Below, one piece after another: positions 1-6,791 of a stretch of DNA of 18,743 nt (position 1 is the first letter of the stretch; each line of letters begins with the position of its first letter). Position numbers and translations under genes: made by a program. The notes beneath the pieces were generated by a model. The model saw nothing but the letters and a program-made list of their open reading frames with translations, was not told the DNA's origin and did not search any database. Source of the stretch: an uncultured Collinsella sp. (GTDB lineage Bacteria > Actinomycetota > Coriobacteriia > Coriobacteriales > Coriobacteriaceae); NCBI GenBank assembly GCA_900543945.1, contig UQTN01000032.1, forward strand, positions 1 through 18,743, read 5' to 3'.

Positions 1-82
1 AGGGTACCGCCTCGCGGTGACATCGTTTTTATGTCAACCTTGGTCTAACAGAGCCTTTTTTAAACGTTATATACGAATACTC

Positions 83-111
83 TTGTTTGGTAAAGTGCAA
101 CGTGGTAGGGT
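83..111 (+). promoter_or_regulatory. Possible promoter of the lysine operon
   Basis: A TTGTTT at 83-88 and a TAGGGT at 106-111 are separated by 17 bases. This would start transcription near 118, just before the riboswitch aptamer. Both boxes match the sigma-70 consensus only partly, and an AT-rich TATATA at about 69-74 is an alternative -10. The call rests mainly on the position. Confidence 0.25.
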
Positions 112-122
112 CGTTACCACTT

Positions 123-279
123 GATAGAGGCGCGGGCACGAAGAACCGCGGGCGAGCCGGCAGGCTTTGACCCCGTGGGGAGGCGAAACCTGCCGAACTG
201 GGTTTTTCGGGCACGAACAACCTGGTGGGCCTGTGGGAAACACCCACAGGACTGTCTGCAGCAATGCGGGAGCGCTATC
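123..279 (+). ncRNA. Lysine riboswitch aptamer (L-box)
   Basis: The leader of the lysA-dapA gene carries the landmarks of the lysine aptamer in order. These are a GATAG-AGG-GCG start (123-134), a GCGAAACCTGCCGAA block (183-197), a CTGG followed by the P4 hairpin CCTGTGGG/CCCACAGG (230-237 with 243-250), ACTGTC (251-256), and the closing GGAGCGCTATC (269-279). P1 forms between GATAG 123-127 and CTATC 275-279. The family binds lysine and represses lysine synthesis or transport genes, which fits the genes downstream. No U-tract follows, so control is probably at translation. Confidence 0.9.
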
Positions 280-340
280 CGGACATTGGGTCCACGCTAT
301 GCGGATTCGATGCGCAGATGGCGCCGTCTGGATAGCGAGG
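273..340 (+). promoter_or_regulatory. Riboswitch expression platform and lysA ribosome site
   Basis: CGCTATCC at 273-280, which includes the 3' side of P1, is perfectly complementary to GGATAGCG at 330-337. A second CGCTAT at 295-300 can also pair with ATAGCG 332-337. Between them, CAGATG/CGTCTG (315-330) forms a hairpin with a GCGC loop. The competing stems end at G337, the first base of the GAGG ribosome site (337-340), ten bases before the ATG at 351. No terminator poly-U is present. Which stem forms with lysine bound is inference. Confidence 0.6.
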
Positions 341-350
341 TTTACGGGAC

Positions 351-2660
351 ATGGCATTGACCCCCAACGAGGCATATGCGGCCAAGCAGCCGTTTGTGGA
401 CAAGGAGACGCTCGAGCATATCGTCGAGCAGTTCCCCACGCCGTTTCATCTATACGACGAGGCGGGCATCCGCCGCAACATGCAAGAAGTGCGCGACGCC
501 TTTGCATGGAACCCGGGCTTTAAGGAATACTTTGCCGTCAAGGCCAACCCCAACCCGGCGCTCATCTCCATTCTCAACGAATACGGCTGCGGCTGCGATT
601 GCTCGAGCTATACCGAGCTCATGATCGCCCGCTCGCTGGGTATCACGGGACACGACATCATGTTCTCGTCCAACGATACGCCGGCTGCCGACTTTGAGCT
701 CGCCGACAAACTGGGTGCCATCGTCAACTTTGACGACATCAGCCACATCGAGTTCTTTGAGCACGTTGCGGGGCCAATCCCCAAGACGGTCAGTTGCCGC
801 TTTAATCCAGGCGGCCTGTTCCAGCTCTCCAACGGCATCATGGACAATCCGGGCGACTCCAAGTACGGCATGACCACCGAGCAGCTCTTCGAGGCCTTCC
901 GCACGCTCAAGGCCAAGGGCGCCGAAAACTTTGGCATCCACGCATTCCTTGCCAGCAACACCGTCACCAACGACTACTACCCCAAGCTTGCGCGCATCCT
1001 CTTTGAGCTTGCCGTGCGCCTGGAGCGCGAGACCGGAGCACATGTCGCCTTCATCAATCTGTCCGGCGGCGTCGGCATCCCCTATCTGCCCGAGCAGCAG
1101 GCCAACGACATTCGCGCCATCGGCGAGGGGGTGCACGCGGCCTACGACGAGATCCTGGTTCCCGCCGGCATGGGCGATGTGGTCATCTGCACCGAGATGG
1201 GCCGCTTTATGATGGGGCCCTACGGCTGCCTGGTCACCAAGGCCATCCACGAGAAGCAGATCTACAAGGACTATATCGGTGTCGACGCCAGTGCCGTCGA
1301 TCTGGTCCGCCCTGCCATGTATGGCGCCTACCACCACATTACGGTGATGGGCCAGCCGGGTGGCTCCGACAAGACCGCGGCGCCTGCCACAAACACGTAC
1401 GACATTACGGGCAATCTGTGCGAGAACAACGACAAGTTCGCCATCGACCGCGAGCTACCGCGGATCGACATGGGCGACCTGCTCGTGATCCACGATACCG
1501 GCGCGCATGGCTACTCCATGGGCTACAACTACAACGGCCGTCTGCGCTCCGCCGAGGTGCTGCTGCGCCCCGATGGCTCGGCCGACCTCATCCGCCGTGC
1601 TGAGCGCCCGGGCGATTACTTTGCCACGCTCGACGTGCTGCCGAGCGGCCGAGAGCTGCTGGCCAAGTCGCGCGCCGAAAGTGCCCGCCGTCGCGCCCAG
1701 GACGAGCGTCTGGCCGTCGCCGCTCAGTGGAACAAACGCATCCAGATCGCGGAAGCGAAGGAGAAGAACATGGATATCCGCAACCTCGAGGGTTCGATCG
1801 TCGCCCTCGTCACGCCGTTTAAAAAGGACGGAAGCGTCGACTTTGACGCGCTCGAGCGCCTTATCGATTTCCACCTGCAAAACGGTACCGACGCCATCCT
1901 CACCCTGGGCACCACCGGCGAGAGCGCCACGATGACTGACGATGAGGACAACTCCGTTGTCGCCGCGGTGGTCAAGCAGGTTGCAGGCCGTGTCCCCGTC
2001 ATCGCCGGCTCGGGCTCCAACTCCACGCAGACCATGCTCACCAAGTCGCTCACCTATCAGGGCCTGGGCGCCGATGGTCTGCTGCTCATTACCCCCTACT
2101 ACAACAAGTCCAACGAGGAGGGCATCTACCAGCACTTTAAGACCGTTGCCGATGCCGTAGATATCCCCTGCATCCTGTACAACATCCCCGGCCGCTGCGG
2201 CTGCGGCATCAGCGAGCGCAACGTAGAGCGCTTGGCCGCGCACCCCAACATCATGGGTATTAAAGAAGCCTCGGGCAACGTCGCCTACGCGGCCAAGATC
2301 GCCCACCTGCTGTCCGATGACTTCCGCATGTACTCGGGCGAGGACGCCCTCACCGTGCCGCTCATGAGCCTGGGCGCCTCGGGCACCATCAGTGTGTGGG
2401 CCGATGTTCAGCCGCAGCTCGTGCACGACATGTGCCGCGCCTATCTGGACGGCGACGTAGCGCGTGCCCGCGATATCCAGATTGCCGGCCAGCCGCTCAT
2501 CAATGCCCTCTTTAGCGAGGTCAACCCCATCCCCGTTAAGGAAGCGCTCGCCCAGATGGGTATGATCGAGGCAAACTACCGCATGCCGCTGTGCCCCATG
2601 GCCAACGACACGCGAGCCGCACTTACCGATGCTCTGAAGGGAGCTGGTCTGCTTGATTAA
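351..2660 (+). CDS. lysA-dapA: LysA-DapA fusion: diaminopimelate decarboxylase / 4-hydroxy-tetrahydrodipicolinate synthase
   Basis: One uninterrupted 769-residue frame. Residues 1 to about 445 are a PLP fold-III diaminopimelate decarboxylase, which converts meso-DAP to lysine: EYFAVKANPNP holds the PLP lysine K64, TEMGRFMMGPYG follows, GNLCENNDKFAIDRELP holds the active-site Cys357, and GYSMGYNYNGRLRSAEVLL ends the domain. GIHAFLASNT, where classical LysA has a GLHCHIGS-type motif, marks it as a divergent subgroup. A charged, Arg/Ala/Glu-rich linker of about 30 residues leads to DapA (from M474), which condenses pyruvate with aspartate semialdehyde. DapA motifs are LGTTGES, PYYNKSNEEG, LYNIPGR and GIKEASGN with the Schiff-base lysine (K165 of DapA). 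Separate proteins of about 420 and 295 residues are the norm. The start at 351 has GAGG ten bases upstream and follows the lysine riboswitch. dapB overlaps the end. Whether one fused protein, two proteins, or both are made cannot be read from the DNA. Confidence 0.88.
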   Translation: MALTPNEAYAAKQPFVDKETLEHIVEQFPTPFHLYDEAGIRRNMQEVRDAFAWNPGFKEYFAVKANPNPALISILNEYGCGCDCSSYTELMIARSLGITGHDIMFSSNDTPAADFELADKLGAIVNFDDISHIEFFEHVAGPIPKTVSCRFNPGGLFQLSNGIMDNPGDSKYGMTTEQLFEAFRTLKAKGAENFGIHAFLASNTVTNDYYPKLARILFELAVRLERETGAHVAFINLSGGVGIPYLPEQQANDIRAIGEGVHAAYDEILVPAGMGDVVICTEMGRFMMGPYGCLVTKAIHEKQIYKDYIGVDASAVDLVRPAMYGAYHHITVMGQPGGSDKTAAPATNTYDITGNLCENNDKFAIDRELPRIDMGDLLVIHDTGAHGYSMGYNYNGRLRSAEVLLRPDGSADLIRRAERPGDYFATLDVLPSGRELLAKSRAESARRRAQDERLAVAAQWNKRIQIAEAKEKNMDIRNLEGSIVALVTPFKKDGSVDFDALERLIDFHLQNGTDAILTLGTTGESATMTDDEDNSVVAAVVKQVAGRVPVIAGSGSNSTQTMLTKSLTYQGLGADGLLLITPYYNKSNEEGIYQHFKTVADAVDIPCILYNIPGRCGCGISERNVERLAAHPNIMGIKEASGNVAYAAKIAHLLSDDFRMYSGEDALTVPLMSLGASGTISVWADVQPQLVHDMCRAYLDGDVARARDIQIAGQPLINALFSEVNPIPVKEALAQMGMIEANYRMPLCPMANDTRAALTDALKGAGLLD
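1758..1772 (+). promoter_or_regulatory. Internal ribosome site and start codon for DapA inside the fused frame
   Basis: AAGGAG at 1758-1763 lies six bases before ATG 1770-1772, in the same frame as lysA. It is the best Shine-Dalgarno site in the operon, and the ATG begins exactly where stand-alone DapA proteins begin (MDIRNLEGSIVALVTPF). This suggests DapA is also made separately, or that the genes were separate until recently. Confidence 0.7.
1770..2660 (+). CDS. dapA: Probable separate DapA product from the internal start
   Basis: Same frame as the fusion, read from its internal ATG, giving a 296-residue 4-hydroxy-tetrahydrodipicolinate synthase of normal length. T48-T49, Y137 and K165 are the expected active-site residues. 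At the places matching the lysine-binding residues H53, H56 and E84 of the E. coli enzyme this protein has D57, D60 and T88. Feedback inhibition by lysine is therefore probably absent or weak, and the riboswitch may carry the control. The sequence shows a strong ribosome site but no separate promoter. It is listed as an alternative product, not a second gene. Confidence 0.6.
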   Translation: MDIRNLEGSIVALVTPFKKDGSVDFDALERLIDFHLQNGTDAILTLGTTGESATMTDDEDNSVVAAVVKQVAGRVPVIAGSGSNSTQTMLTKSLTYQGLGADGLLLITPYYNKSNEEGIYQHFKTVADAVDIPCILYNIPGRCGCGISERNVERLAAHPNIMGIKEASGNVAYAAKIAHLLSDDFRMYSGEDALTVPLMSLGASGTISVWADVQPQLVHDMCRAYLDGDVARARDIQIAGQPLINALFSEVNPIPVKEALAQMGMIEANYRMPLCPMANDTRAALTDALKGAGLLD

Positions 2661-3393
2661 GACCGTCATTATGGGAACGGGCCGCATGGGCTCGCTGATC
2701 CGCACTACCGCCGAGGGCATTGTCAACGCCGCTGGAGAGCCCGTTTTTGACATCGTCGCCCAGATCGGCTTCGACTTGTCCGAGCTCGAGAGCGCACCGA
2801 CGGCCGATGTAATCATCGACTTCTCGAACGTCGTGACCTTCGACGCCGTCGTCGCCTATGTCGAGCGTACAGGCGCCGCATTGGTCTCGGGCACCACGGG
2901 CTACACACCCGAACAGATGGATCGCCTGCGCGAGCTGGGTCAAAACGCCCGCGTCATGCACTCCGGAAATTACTCCATCGGTATCGCAGCTCTGCGTCAT
3001 CTGGTAGCACAGGCCACACGCGAGCTGCCCGGCTTTGACTGCGAAATCGTCGAGACGCACCATAACCAAAAGGTCGACGCCCCCAGCGGCACTGCAAAGC
3101 TGCTGCTCGACGCCGTGGTCGAGGCCGAGCCTGAGGCTGGCTATCATCCTGTCTACGGTCGCGAGGGCATGTGCGGCGCGCGTGACCCCAAGGAGATCGG
3201 TATGCACTCGCTGCGCGGCGGCACCGTCGCCGGCGTGCACGAGGTAAGCTTCTTTGGCCAGGACGAGGAAGTCACGCTTAGCCATCGCGCCACAAGCCGC
3301 CAGATTTTTGTCAACGGCGCTCTGGCCGCCGCTCAAAAGCTCGTCGTCCGCGACCCCGGCTTCTACACCTTCGACCAGGTCATGTTCGCCTAA
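2653..3393 (+). CDS. dapB: 4-hydroxy-tetrahydrodipicolinate reductase
   Basis: A 246-residue protein of usual DapB length that reduces the DapA product with NAD(P)H in the lysine/DAP pathway, in the cytosol. The N-terminal dinucleotide site is MGTGRMGSLI. SGTTGYTPEQ and SGNYSIGI follow, and the catalytic segment is ETHHNQKVDAPSGTAKLL. The start is TTG at 2653, because the Rossmann strand IKTVIMGTG needs it and AAGGGAG lies eight bases upstream. The start overlaps the last eight bases of dapA, so translation is likely coupled. The next ATG in frame would cut into the nucleotide-binding strand. Confidence 0.93.
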   Translation: MIKTVIMGTGRMGSLIRTTAEGIVNAAGEPVFDIVAQIGFDLSELESAPTADVIIDFSNVVTFDAVVAYVERTGAALVSGTTGYTPEQMDRLRELGQNARVMHSGNYSIGIAALRHLVAQATRELPGFDCEIVETHHNQKVDAPSGTAKLLLDAVVEAEPEAGYHPVYGREGMCGARDPKEIGMHSLRGGTVAGVHEVSFFGQDEEVTLSHRATSRQIFVNGALAAAQKLVVRDPGFYTFDQVMFA

Positions 3394-3432
3394 CCAGTTA
3401 CCTACCGTACCCACGCAAAGGAGAAACAGCAT

Positions 3433-4152
3433 ATGAGTAACGCAGCCGAGATGGATGCCCAGGAGATTATCAATTACATCGCCACCGCGCCCAAAAAGAC
3501 GCCCGTCAAGCTGTATGTGCGCGAGAAGCCCGGCATGAAGGTCCAGTGGGGCAATGCGCACGTCTACGGCGGCCGTCGTGGCAAGACCGTCTTTGGCGAC
3601 TGGGAAGAGCTCAAGGCCATCCTCGATGCCAATGCCGACTCCATCGACTACTACGATGTGGAGAACGACTGCCGCAACTCTGCCGTGCCCATGCTCGACC
3701 TTAAGGGCATCAATGCCCGCATCGAGCCGGGCGCGATCATCCGCGACCGCGTCGAGATCGGCGACCGCGCCGTCATCATGATGGGCGCCATCATCAACAT
3801 CGGCTCCGTCATTGGCGAAGGCTCCATGATCGACATGGGCGCCGTGTTGGGCGGCCGCGCCACCGTGGGCAAGAACTGCCACATCGGCGCTGGAACCGTG
3901 TTGGCAGGCGTCGTTGAACCCGCAAGCGCCACGCCCGTCATCATCGAGGACGATGTCATGATCGGCGCCAACGCCGTGGTCCTGGAAGGCGTGCACGTAG
4001 GCAAGGGCGCTGTCGTTGCCGCCGGCGCCGTGTGCGTCGAGGACGTCCCCGCTGGTGCCGTCGTGGCCGGTGTCCCCGCCCGCGTCATCAAGATGCGCGA
4101 CGAGAAGACCGACAGCAAGACCGGACTCGAGGAAGATCTGCGTCAGCTGTAG
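3433..4152 (+). CDS. dapH: Tetrahydrodipicolinate N-acetyltransferase
   Basis: A 239-residue acyltransferase that acetylates tetrahydrodipicolinate with acetyl-CoA, placing this organism on the acetylase branch of DAP synthesis. The N-terminal part (MDAQEIINYI... to about residue 80) is the DapH/DapD_N-type domain. From about residue 85 there are left-handed beta-helix hexapeptide repeats (IEPGAIIRDRVEIGDRAVIMMGA, GEGSMIDMGAVLGGRATVGKNCHIGAG is the same run), ending in AGVPARVIK. AAGGAG lies nine bases before the ATG. The gap to dapB is 39 bases with no terminator, so it is the same operon. The N-acetyl-DAP aminotransferase and deacetylase genes are not adjacent. Confidence 0.92.
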   Translation: MSNAAEMDAQEIINYIATAPKKTPVKLYVREKPGMKVQWGNAHVYGGRRGKTVFGDWEELKAILDANADSIDYYDVENDCRNSAVPMLDLKGINARIEPGAIIRDRVEIGDRAVIMMGAIINIGSVIGEGSMIDMGAVLGGRATVGKNCHIGAGTVLAGVVEPASATPVIIEDDVMIGANAVVLEGVHVGKGAVVAAGAVCVEDVPAGAVVAGVPARVIKMRDEKTDSKTGLEEDLRQL

Positions 4153-4153
4153 G

Positions 4154-4181
4154 GTTGCGCGGTTTTACCAAACCGCGCAAC
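4154..4181 (+). terminator. Strong hairpin ending the dap operon
   Basis: GTTGCGCGGTTT (4154-4165) and AAACCGCGCAAC (4170-4181) are a perfect 12-base-pair stem with a TACC loop, two bases after the dapH stop. No T-run follows, so it may act as a weak terminator or as a 3'-end protector. Confidence 0.6.
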
Positions 4182-4230
4182 TAGTCGACGCCACAAACGC
4201 CCCTAGGCGGCAATCTGACGTTCAATCGTC

Positions 4231-4255
4231 GGGCATGACCAAAAGGTCAATGCCC
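4231..4255. other. Second hairpin in the dapH-NdpA gap
   Basis: GGGCAT-GACC and GGTC-A-ATGCCC around an AAAA loop form a ten-base-pair stem with one bulged A. It lies in the 248-base gap between convergent genes. Its role is unknown; it could be part of an operon 3' end or a small RNA. No reading frame in the gap looks coding. Confidence 0.3.
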
Positions 4256-4337
4256 TCCTCTTTCACGTCACCTTGCTCGCTCTGGGGCGTTTTCGCTGAT
4301 TTATGCTCAACCAGTAGCGTAATTAAGCCCCGAGTAA

Positions 4338-4380
4338 AAAGGGCCGAAGCCCTCATCCGAGGCTTCGGCCCTTTGTTTTT
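4338..4380. terminator. Bidirectional terminator between dapH and the NdpA-like gene
   Basis: AAAGGGCCGAAGCC (4338-4351) pairs perfectly with GGCTTCGGCCCTTT (4361-4374). GTTTTT follows on the + strand, and A-rich bases 4335-4340 give a T-run on the - strand. It lies 20 bases beyond the stop of the - strand gene and serves both convergent units. Confidence 0.85.
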
Positions 4381-4400
4381 CTGCAGCGTCCAAGCGCAGT

Positions 4401-5405
4401 TTATCGATTCTCGATGCTGCCGATGTTTTTGAGCTCGATGGAGATGAGGCCGTTGGGTTCGTTGACGAACTCGATGTACTCGGAGTTCGAGCCCATCTCG
4501 GCCGGAAAGCTGATCTCGATGCCCGTGTCGGTACGAATCTTGTGGTTGCGCACGGCCGCACGCTCGACCTGCTTGCGCTCCACGGGCACACGCTCGGGCA
4601 CCTTCTCTTCGGTCAGCGCCGCACGTACGCTCTCCTTGATGACCGGTTCGTCCTCAAAGACCTCATCGACGATATCCCAAGGCGGAAGCTCCTCGTCATC
4701 CTCGACCTTCTCGGCAACGGCAGCCTTAACCTTAGCGAGCGCTACGGCCGTATTGGCACCGTGCTCCTCGGCGACTTCCTCGACCACACGCGTCACGGTG
4801 TCGATGACCTCCTTGCCCGATACGCCCGTGTCGCACTGCAGCAGGCCATCGGGGATAAGCATACGGTCCTCGCCGGCAATCTTGCGCTTCTTGTCCACGT
4901 AGCCGATCTCCATGGTACTCGCGCGCACGATGGCATAGCTCGGCACCTTTTGCGAGGGGTTCGGCAGAATGGCGTAGTGGCGCGCGATGTCGTTGCGCAC
5001 CTCTCCCTCCTCACGGCCCACTTCGTGCATAAAAGCCTGCTTGGAGCCCAGCAGCATCACGGCAAACCAGCGGGCATCCTCGTCGTCGTCAAAGTCGGCC
5101 ACGAGCACATCGGTGGACTCGGCTTTTTCGGCCTTGGTAAGCTCGGAGGAAATGAACTCCGCAATCTGCTGCGACAGGTCTACGAACTCGCGCTCGCCAA
5201 AGAAATAGCCCTTGAGCTCGCCGCCAAACGCAGAGTTCTCGGCAAACGTGGCGCGCTTATTGTCGGCCGAGGTTCGTGCGCGGCGCAGATGCGTGGTCAC
5301 AAAGTTGCGCACGGTACGGCTCTCGATATCGAGCTCGCGCTGGCTCATGACGTTGACGGCAGAGTCAAAGTCCAGGATATGCAGAATCGCGTGATTGATT
5401 TTCAT
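4401..5405 (-). CDS. Nucleoid-associated protein, NdpA family
   Basis: A 334-residue protein resembling the 37-kDa nucleoid-associated family (NdpA/YejK, PF04245), whose members bind the nucleoid; their exact job is poorly defined. Support: the N-terminal INHAILHILDF opening, the mid-region ADFDDDEDARWFAVMLLGSKQAF with MHEV following, the acidic stretch EKVEDDEELPPWDIVDEVF, and the C-terminal TGIEISFPAEM... ISIELKNIGSI. The start at 5405 is preferred to an ATG nine bases upstream because GGA lies about nine bases before it, while the upstream ATG has no ribosome site. It is transcribed alone. No membrane segment or signal peptide is seen. Confidence 0.75.
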   Translation of the reverse strand: MKINHAILHILDFDSAVNVMSQRELDIESRTVRNFVTTHLRRARTSADNKRATFAENSAFGGELKGYFFGEREFVDLSQQIAEFISSELTKAEKAESTDVLVADFDDDEDARWFAVMLLGSKQAFMHEVGREEGEVRNDIARHYAILPNPSQKVPSYAIVRASTMEIGYVDKKRKIAGEDRMLIPDGLLQCDTGVSGKEVIDTVTRVVEEVAEEHGANTAVALAKVKAAVAEKVEDDEELPPWDIVDEVFEDEPVIKESVRAALTEEKVPERVPVERKQVERAAVRNHKIRTDTGIEISFPAEMGSNSEYIEFVNEPNGLISIELKNIGSIENR

Positions 5406-5443
5406 ATACGGCATTCCGTTCTAGATCGATTTCGGCACGAACC

Positions 5444-5449
5444 AGTATA
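5444..5449 (-). promoter_or_regulatory. Possible -10 box of the NdpA-like gene
   Basis: TATACT on the - strand, about 39 bases before the start codon, matches five of six consensus bases. No convincing -35 lies 16-18 bases upstream. Confidence 0.3.
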
Positions 5450-5484
5450 GCGGTCGAGCCCGCCCCAGGCGCATCGAAGCTTGA

Positions 5485-5513
5485 TGCATCGGGGACAGGT
5501 TGCTTTGCACCAA
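5485..5513. repeat. REP-like repeat, copy 1
   Basis: This 29-base element matches copy 2 at 6698-6726 in 26 of 29 positions. The shared core is GGGG-CAGGTT-CTTTGCACCAA. Its ends are near-inverted (TTGATGCA and TGCACCAA), so it can form a hairpin. It begins four bases past the stop of the Mbeg1-like gene. Two same-orientation copies flanking one gene point to a dispersed palindromic repeat. Confidence 0.6.
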
Positions 5514-5516
5514 TGG

Positions 5517-6677
5517 TTAGCGCAGGAGCTCGGACTGCCAAGCCTCGAGCTGTTCTGCCAAACTCTTGCCGGCAGCGGGCATGTCGATCTGAGGTCGTTT
5601 GGGCAGCAGTGCGCATTTAAGGATTGCCGCGATGGTCTGCGAGACAAAGCGTCGCGTATCCTCGTCAAAGCCTTGCGCAGCCTGGAGCATCACGGGCAGG
5701 CTCTCGCGCAGATTTCCGGCGATATCCGCAAACCGCTCAGCACCCGTAGCCTCAAACACGGAGAACAACGCATCTACAAAACGCTCGCGCTCGCTAGGTG
5801 ACACTGCAAGCAACATCTCGCGAATGGAGCCATCAACGTATCGAGCACCGGCGGACAGGCGCTCACAGTACACGAAGTCGCGACCATCAACCACCCAGCT
5901 AAAGGGATTATGCTGCAGCAGGCTGAACTCGGTGCTCTCAACGATGGCATAGTCCTCCTGTGTCTCGAACATCATGCCAAAGATCGACGACCGAGGTAGC
6001 GTCTTGTCGATTCGACCGGAAAGATCGGCGAAGGCGTTGCCGTTCAGAAACTCCTCGACGAAGCCCGGACCATCATGGGAATACACCCGTTCAATTCGCT
6101 CACGGGCGACATCGGAACACATCGCTGCACCGTACACCGCAAGGTTTCCACCCTTGGAATGACCTCCGCACAAAAGTGGCCCGTCAATCGCATCCACCGC
6201 CTCGTCCACATAACGCGCCGCGGATTCCTGGGCCGGCACAGGACACCGGAATGCCATGTTAAAGTCCTCTTTCCAGCCCACAATCGTACTGTCGGTCCCC
6301 CGGAAGGAAAGATAGCTAAACCCCGCCGGAAATCGGAACGTCATAGCCGCAAACTGCTCCGTCGTCTCGGCATTACTCACGGTACGATAGCCGCAAACAC
6401 GAACGCCACGGAAGCGAGGGCTTGCTGCCACAGCCTCCAACAAGGCCCTGCTCCCCTCCGGATCCCACAGGTCGCCAATCATGTCCCGATAGCACTCGGC
6501 ACGCAGCAGCTCGCGTACGTCCAGTCCCTGCCAGCCGGTAAGCTCCGGCATATCCCCCGGCAAACGCAGATATGACAGCCATGCAAACACCAGGCTATCA
6601 ACCGCGCAGAACGACCGTTCCTCAAACGGATCAAACGCCGTCTGGGCATAGGTCAAAAAATTAGGCGAATCCGACAT
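5517..6677 (-). CDS. Mbeg1-like alpha/beta hydrolase (DUF2974)
   Basis: A 386-residue protein of the Mbeg1-like / DUF2974 family (PF11187), alpha/beta hydrolases of unproven substrate, lipase-like in fold. The nucleophile elbow is GGHSKGGNLA with Ser174. The preceding SYLSFRGTDSTIVGWKEDF is the oxyanion-side strand typical of the family, and VYSHDGPGF follows the elbow. The N-terminal FCAVDSLVFAWLSYL is also family-like. No signal peptide or membrane anchor is seen, so it is probably cytosolic. The ATG at 6677 has GGGAG four bases upstream. It is transcribed alone and is enclosed by two copies of a REP-like repeat. The function remains unknown. Confidence 0.82.
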   Translation of the reverse strand: MSDSPNFLTYAQTAFDPFEERSFCAVDSLVFAWLSYLRLPGDMPELTGWQGLDVRELLRAECYRDMIGDLWDPEGSRALLEAVAASPRFRGVRVCGYRTVSNAETTEQFAAMTFRFPAGFSYLSFRGTDSTIVGWKEDFNMAFRCPVPAQESAARYVDEAVDAIDGPLLCGGHSKGGNLAVYGAAMCSDVARERIERVYSHDGPGFVEEFLNGNAFADLSGRIDKTLPRSSIFGMMFETQEDYAIVESTEFSLLQHNPFSWVVDGRDFVYCERLSAGARYVDGSIREMLLAVSPSERERFVDALFSVFEATGAERFADIAGNLRESLPVMLQAAQGFDEDTRRFVSQTIAAILKCALLPKRPQIDMPAAGKSLAEQLEAWQSELLR

Positions 6678-6697
6678 GGCTCTCCCATCAACTATGG

Positions 6698-6726
6698 TGC
6701 ATTGGGGTCAGGTTACTTTGCACCAA
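6698..6726. repeat. REP-like repeat, copy 2
   Basis: Same element and orientation as the copy at 5485-5513, with three differences. Its arms TGGTGCA (6695-6701) and TGCACCA (6719-6725) are perfectly complementary around a 17-base loop. It sits between the Mbeg1-like start codon and the ldh terminator, and its last bases overlap the terminator's T-run. Confidence 0.6.
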
Positions 6727-6760
6727 AAAGGCGCCCGGGCCGTGTGGACCCGGACGCCTT
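6725..6760 (-). terminator. Terminator of ldh
   Basis: On the - strand, AAGGCG and CCGGG arms (6728-6739) pair with CCCGG and CGCCTT (6749-6760). A TTTTT run follows at 6729-6725. It lies about 30 bases after the ldh stop. Confidence 0.8.
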
Positions 6761-6791
6761 CATTGTAGCTTTTCGCTCTAGCGAGCTTGAT

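Noticed and set aside
1..40. Hairpins ACCGC/GCGGT (6-18) and GACAT/ATGTC with a T-run
   Set aside because: Could be the terminator of a gene left of the window, but stems are only five base pairs and the upstream gene is not visible.
450..1337. Long - strand open frame (295 codons) opposite lysA
   Set aside because: The + strand encodes clear LysA motifs here; long antisense frames are expected in high-GC DNA, and the - strand protein has no recognisable motif or ribosome site.
1455..3996. Long - strand open frames (453 and 457 codons) opposite dapA, dapB and dapH
   Set aside because: They are antisense shadows of three well-supported enzymes; the proteins are rich in Gly, Asp, Val and His in a pattern typical of reversed codons.
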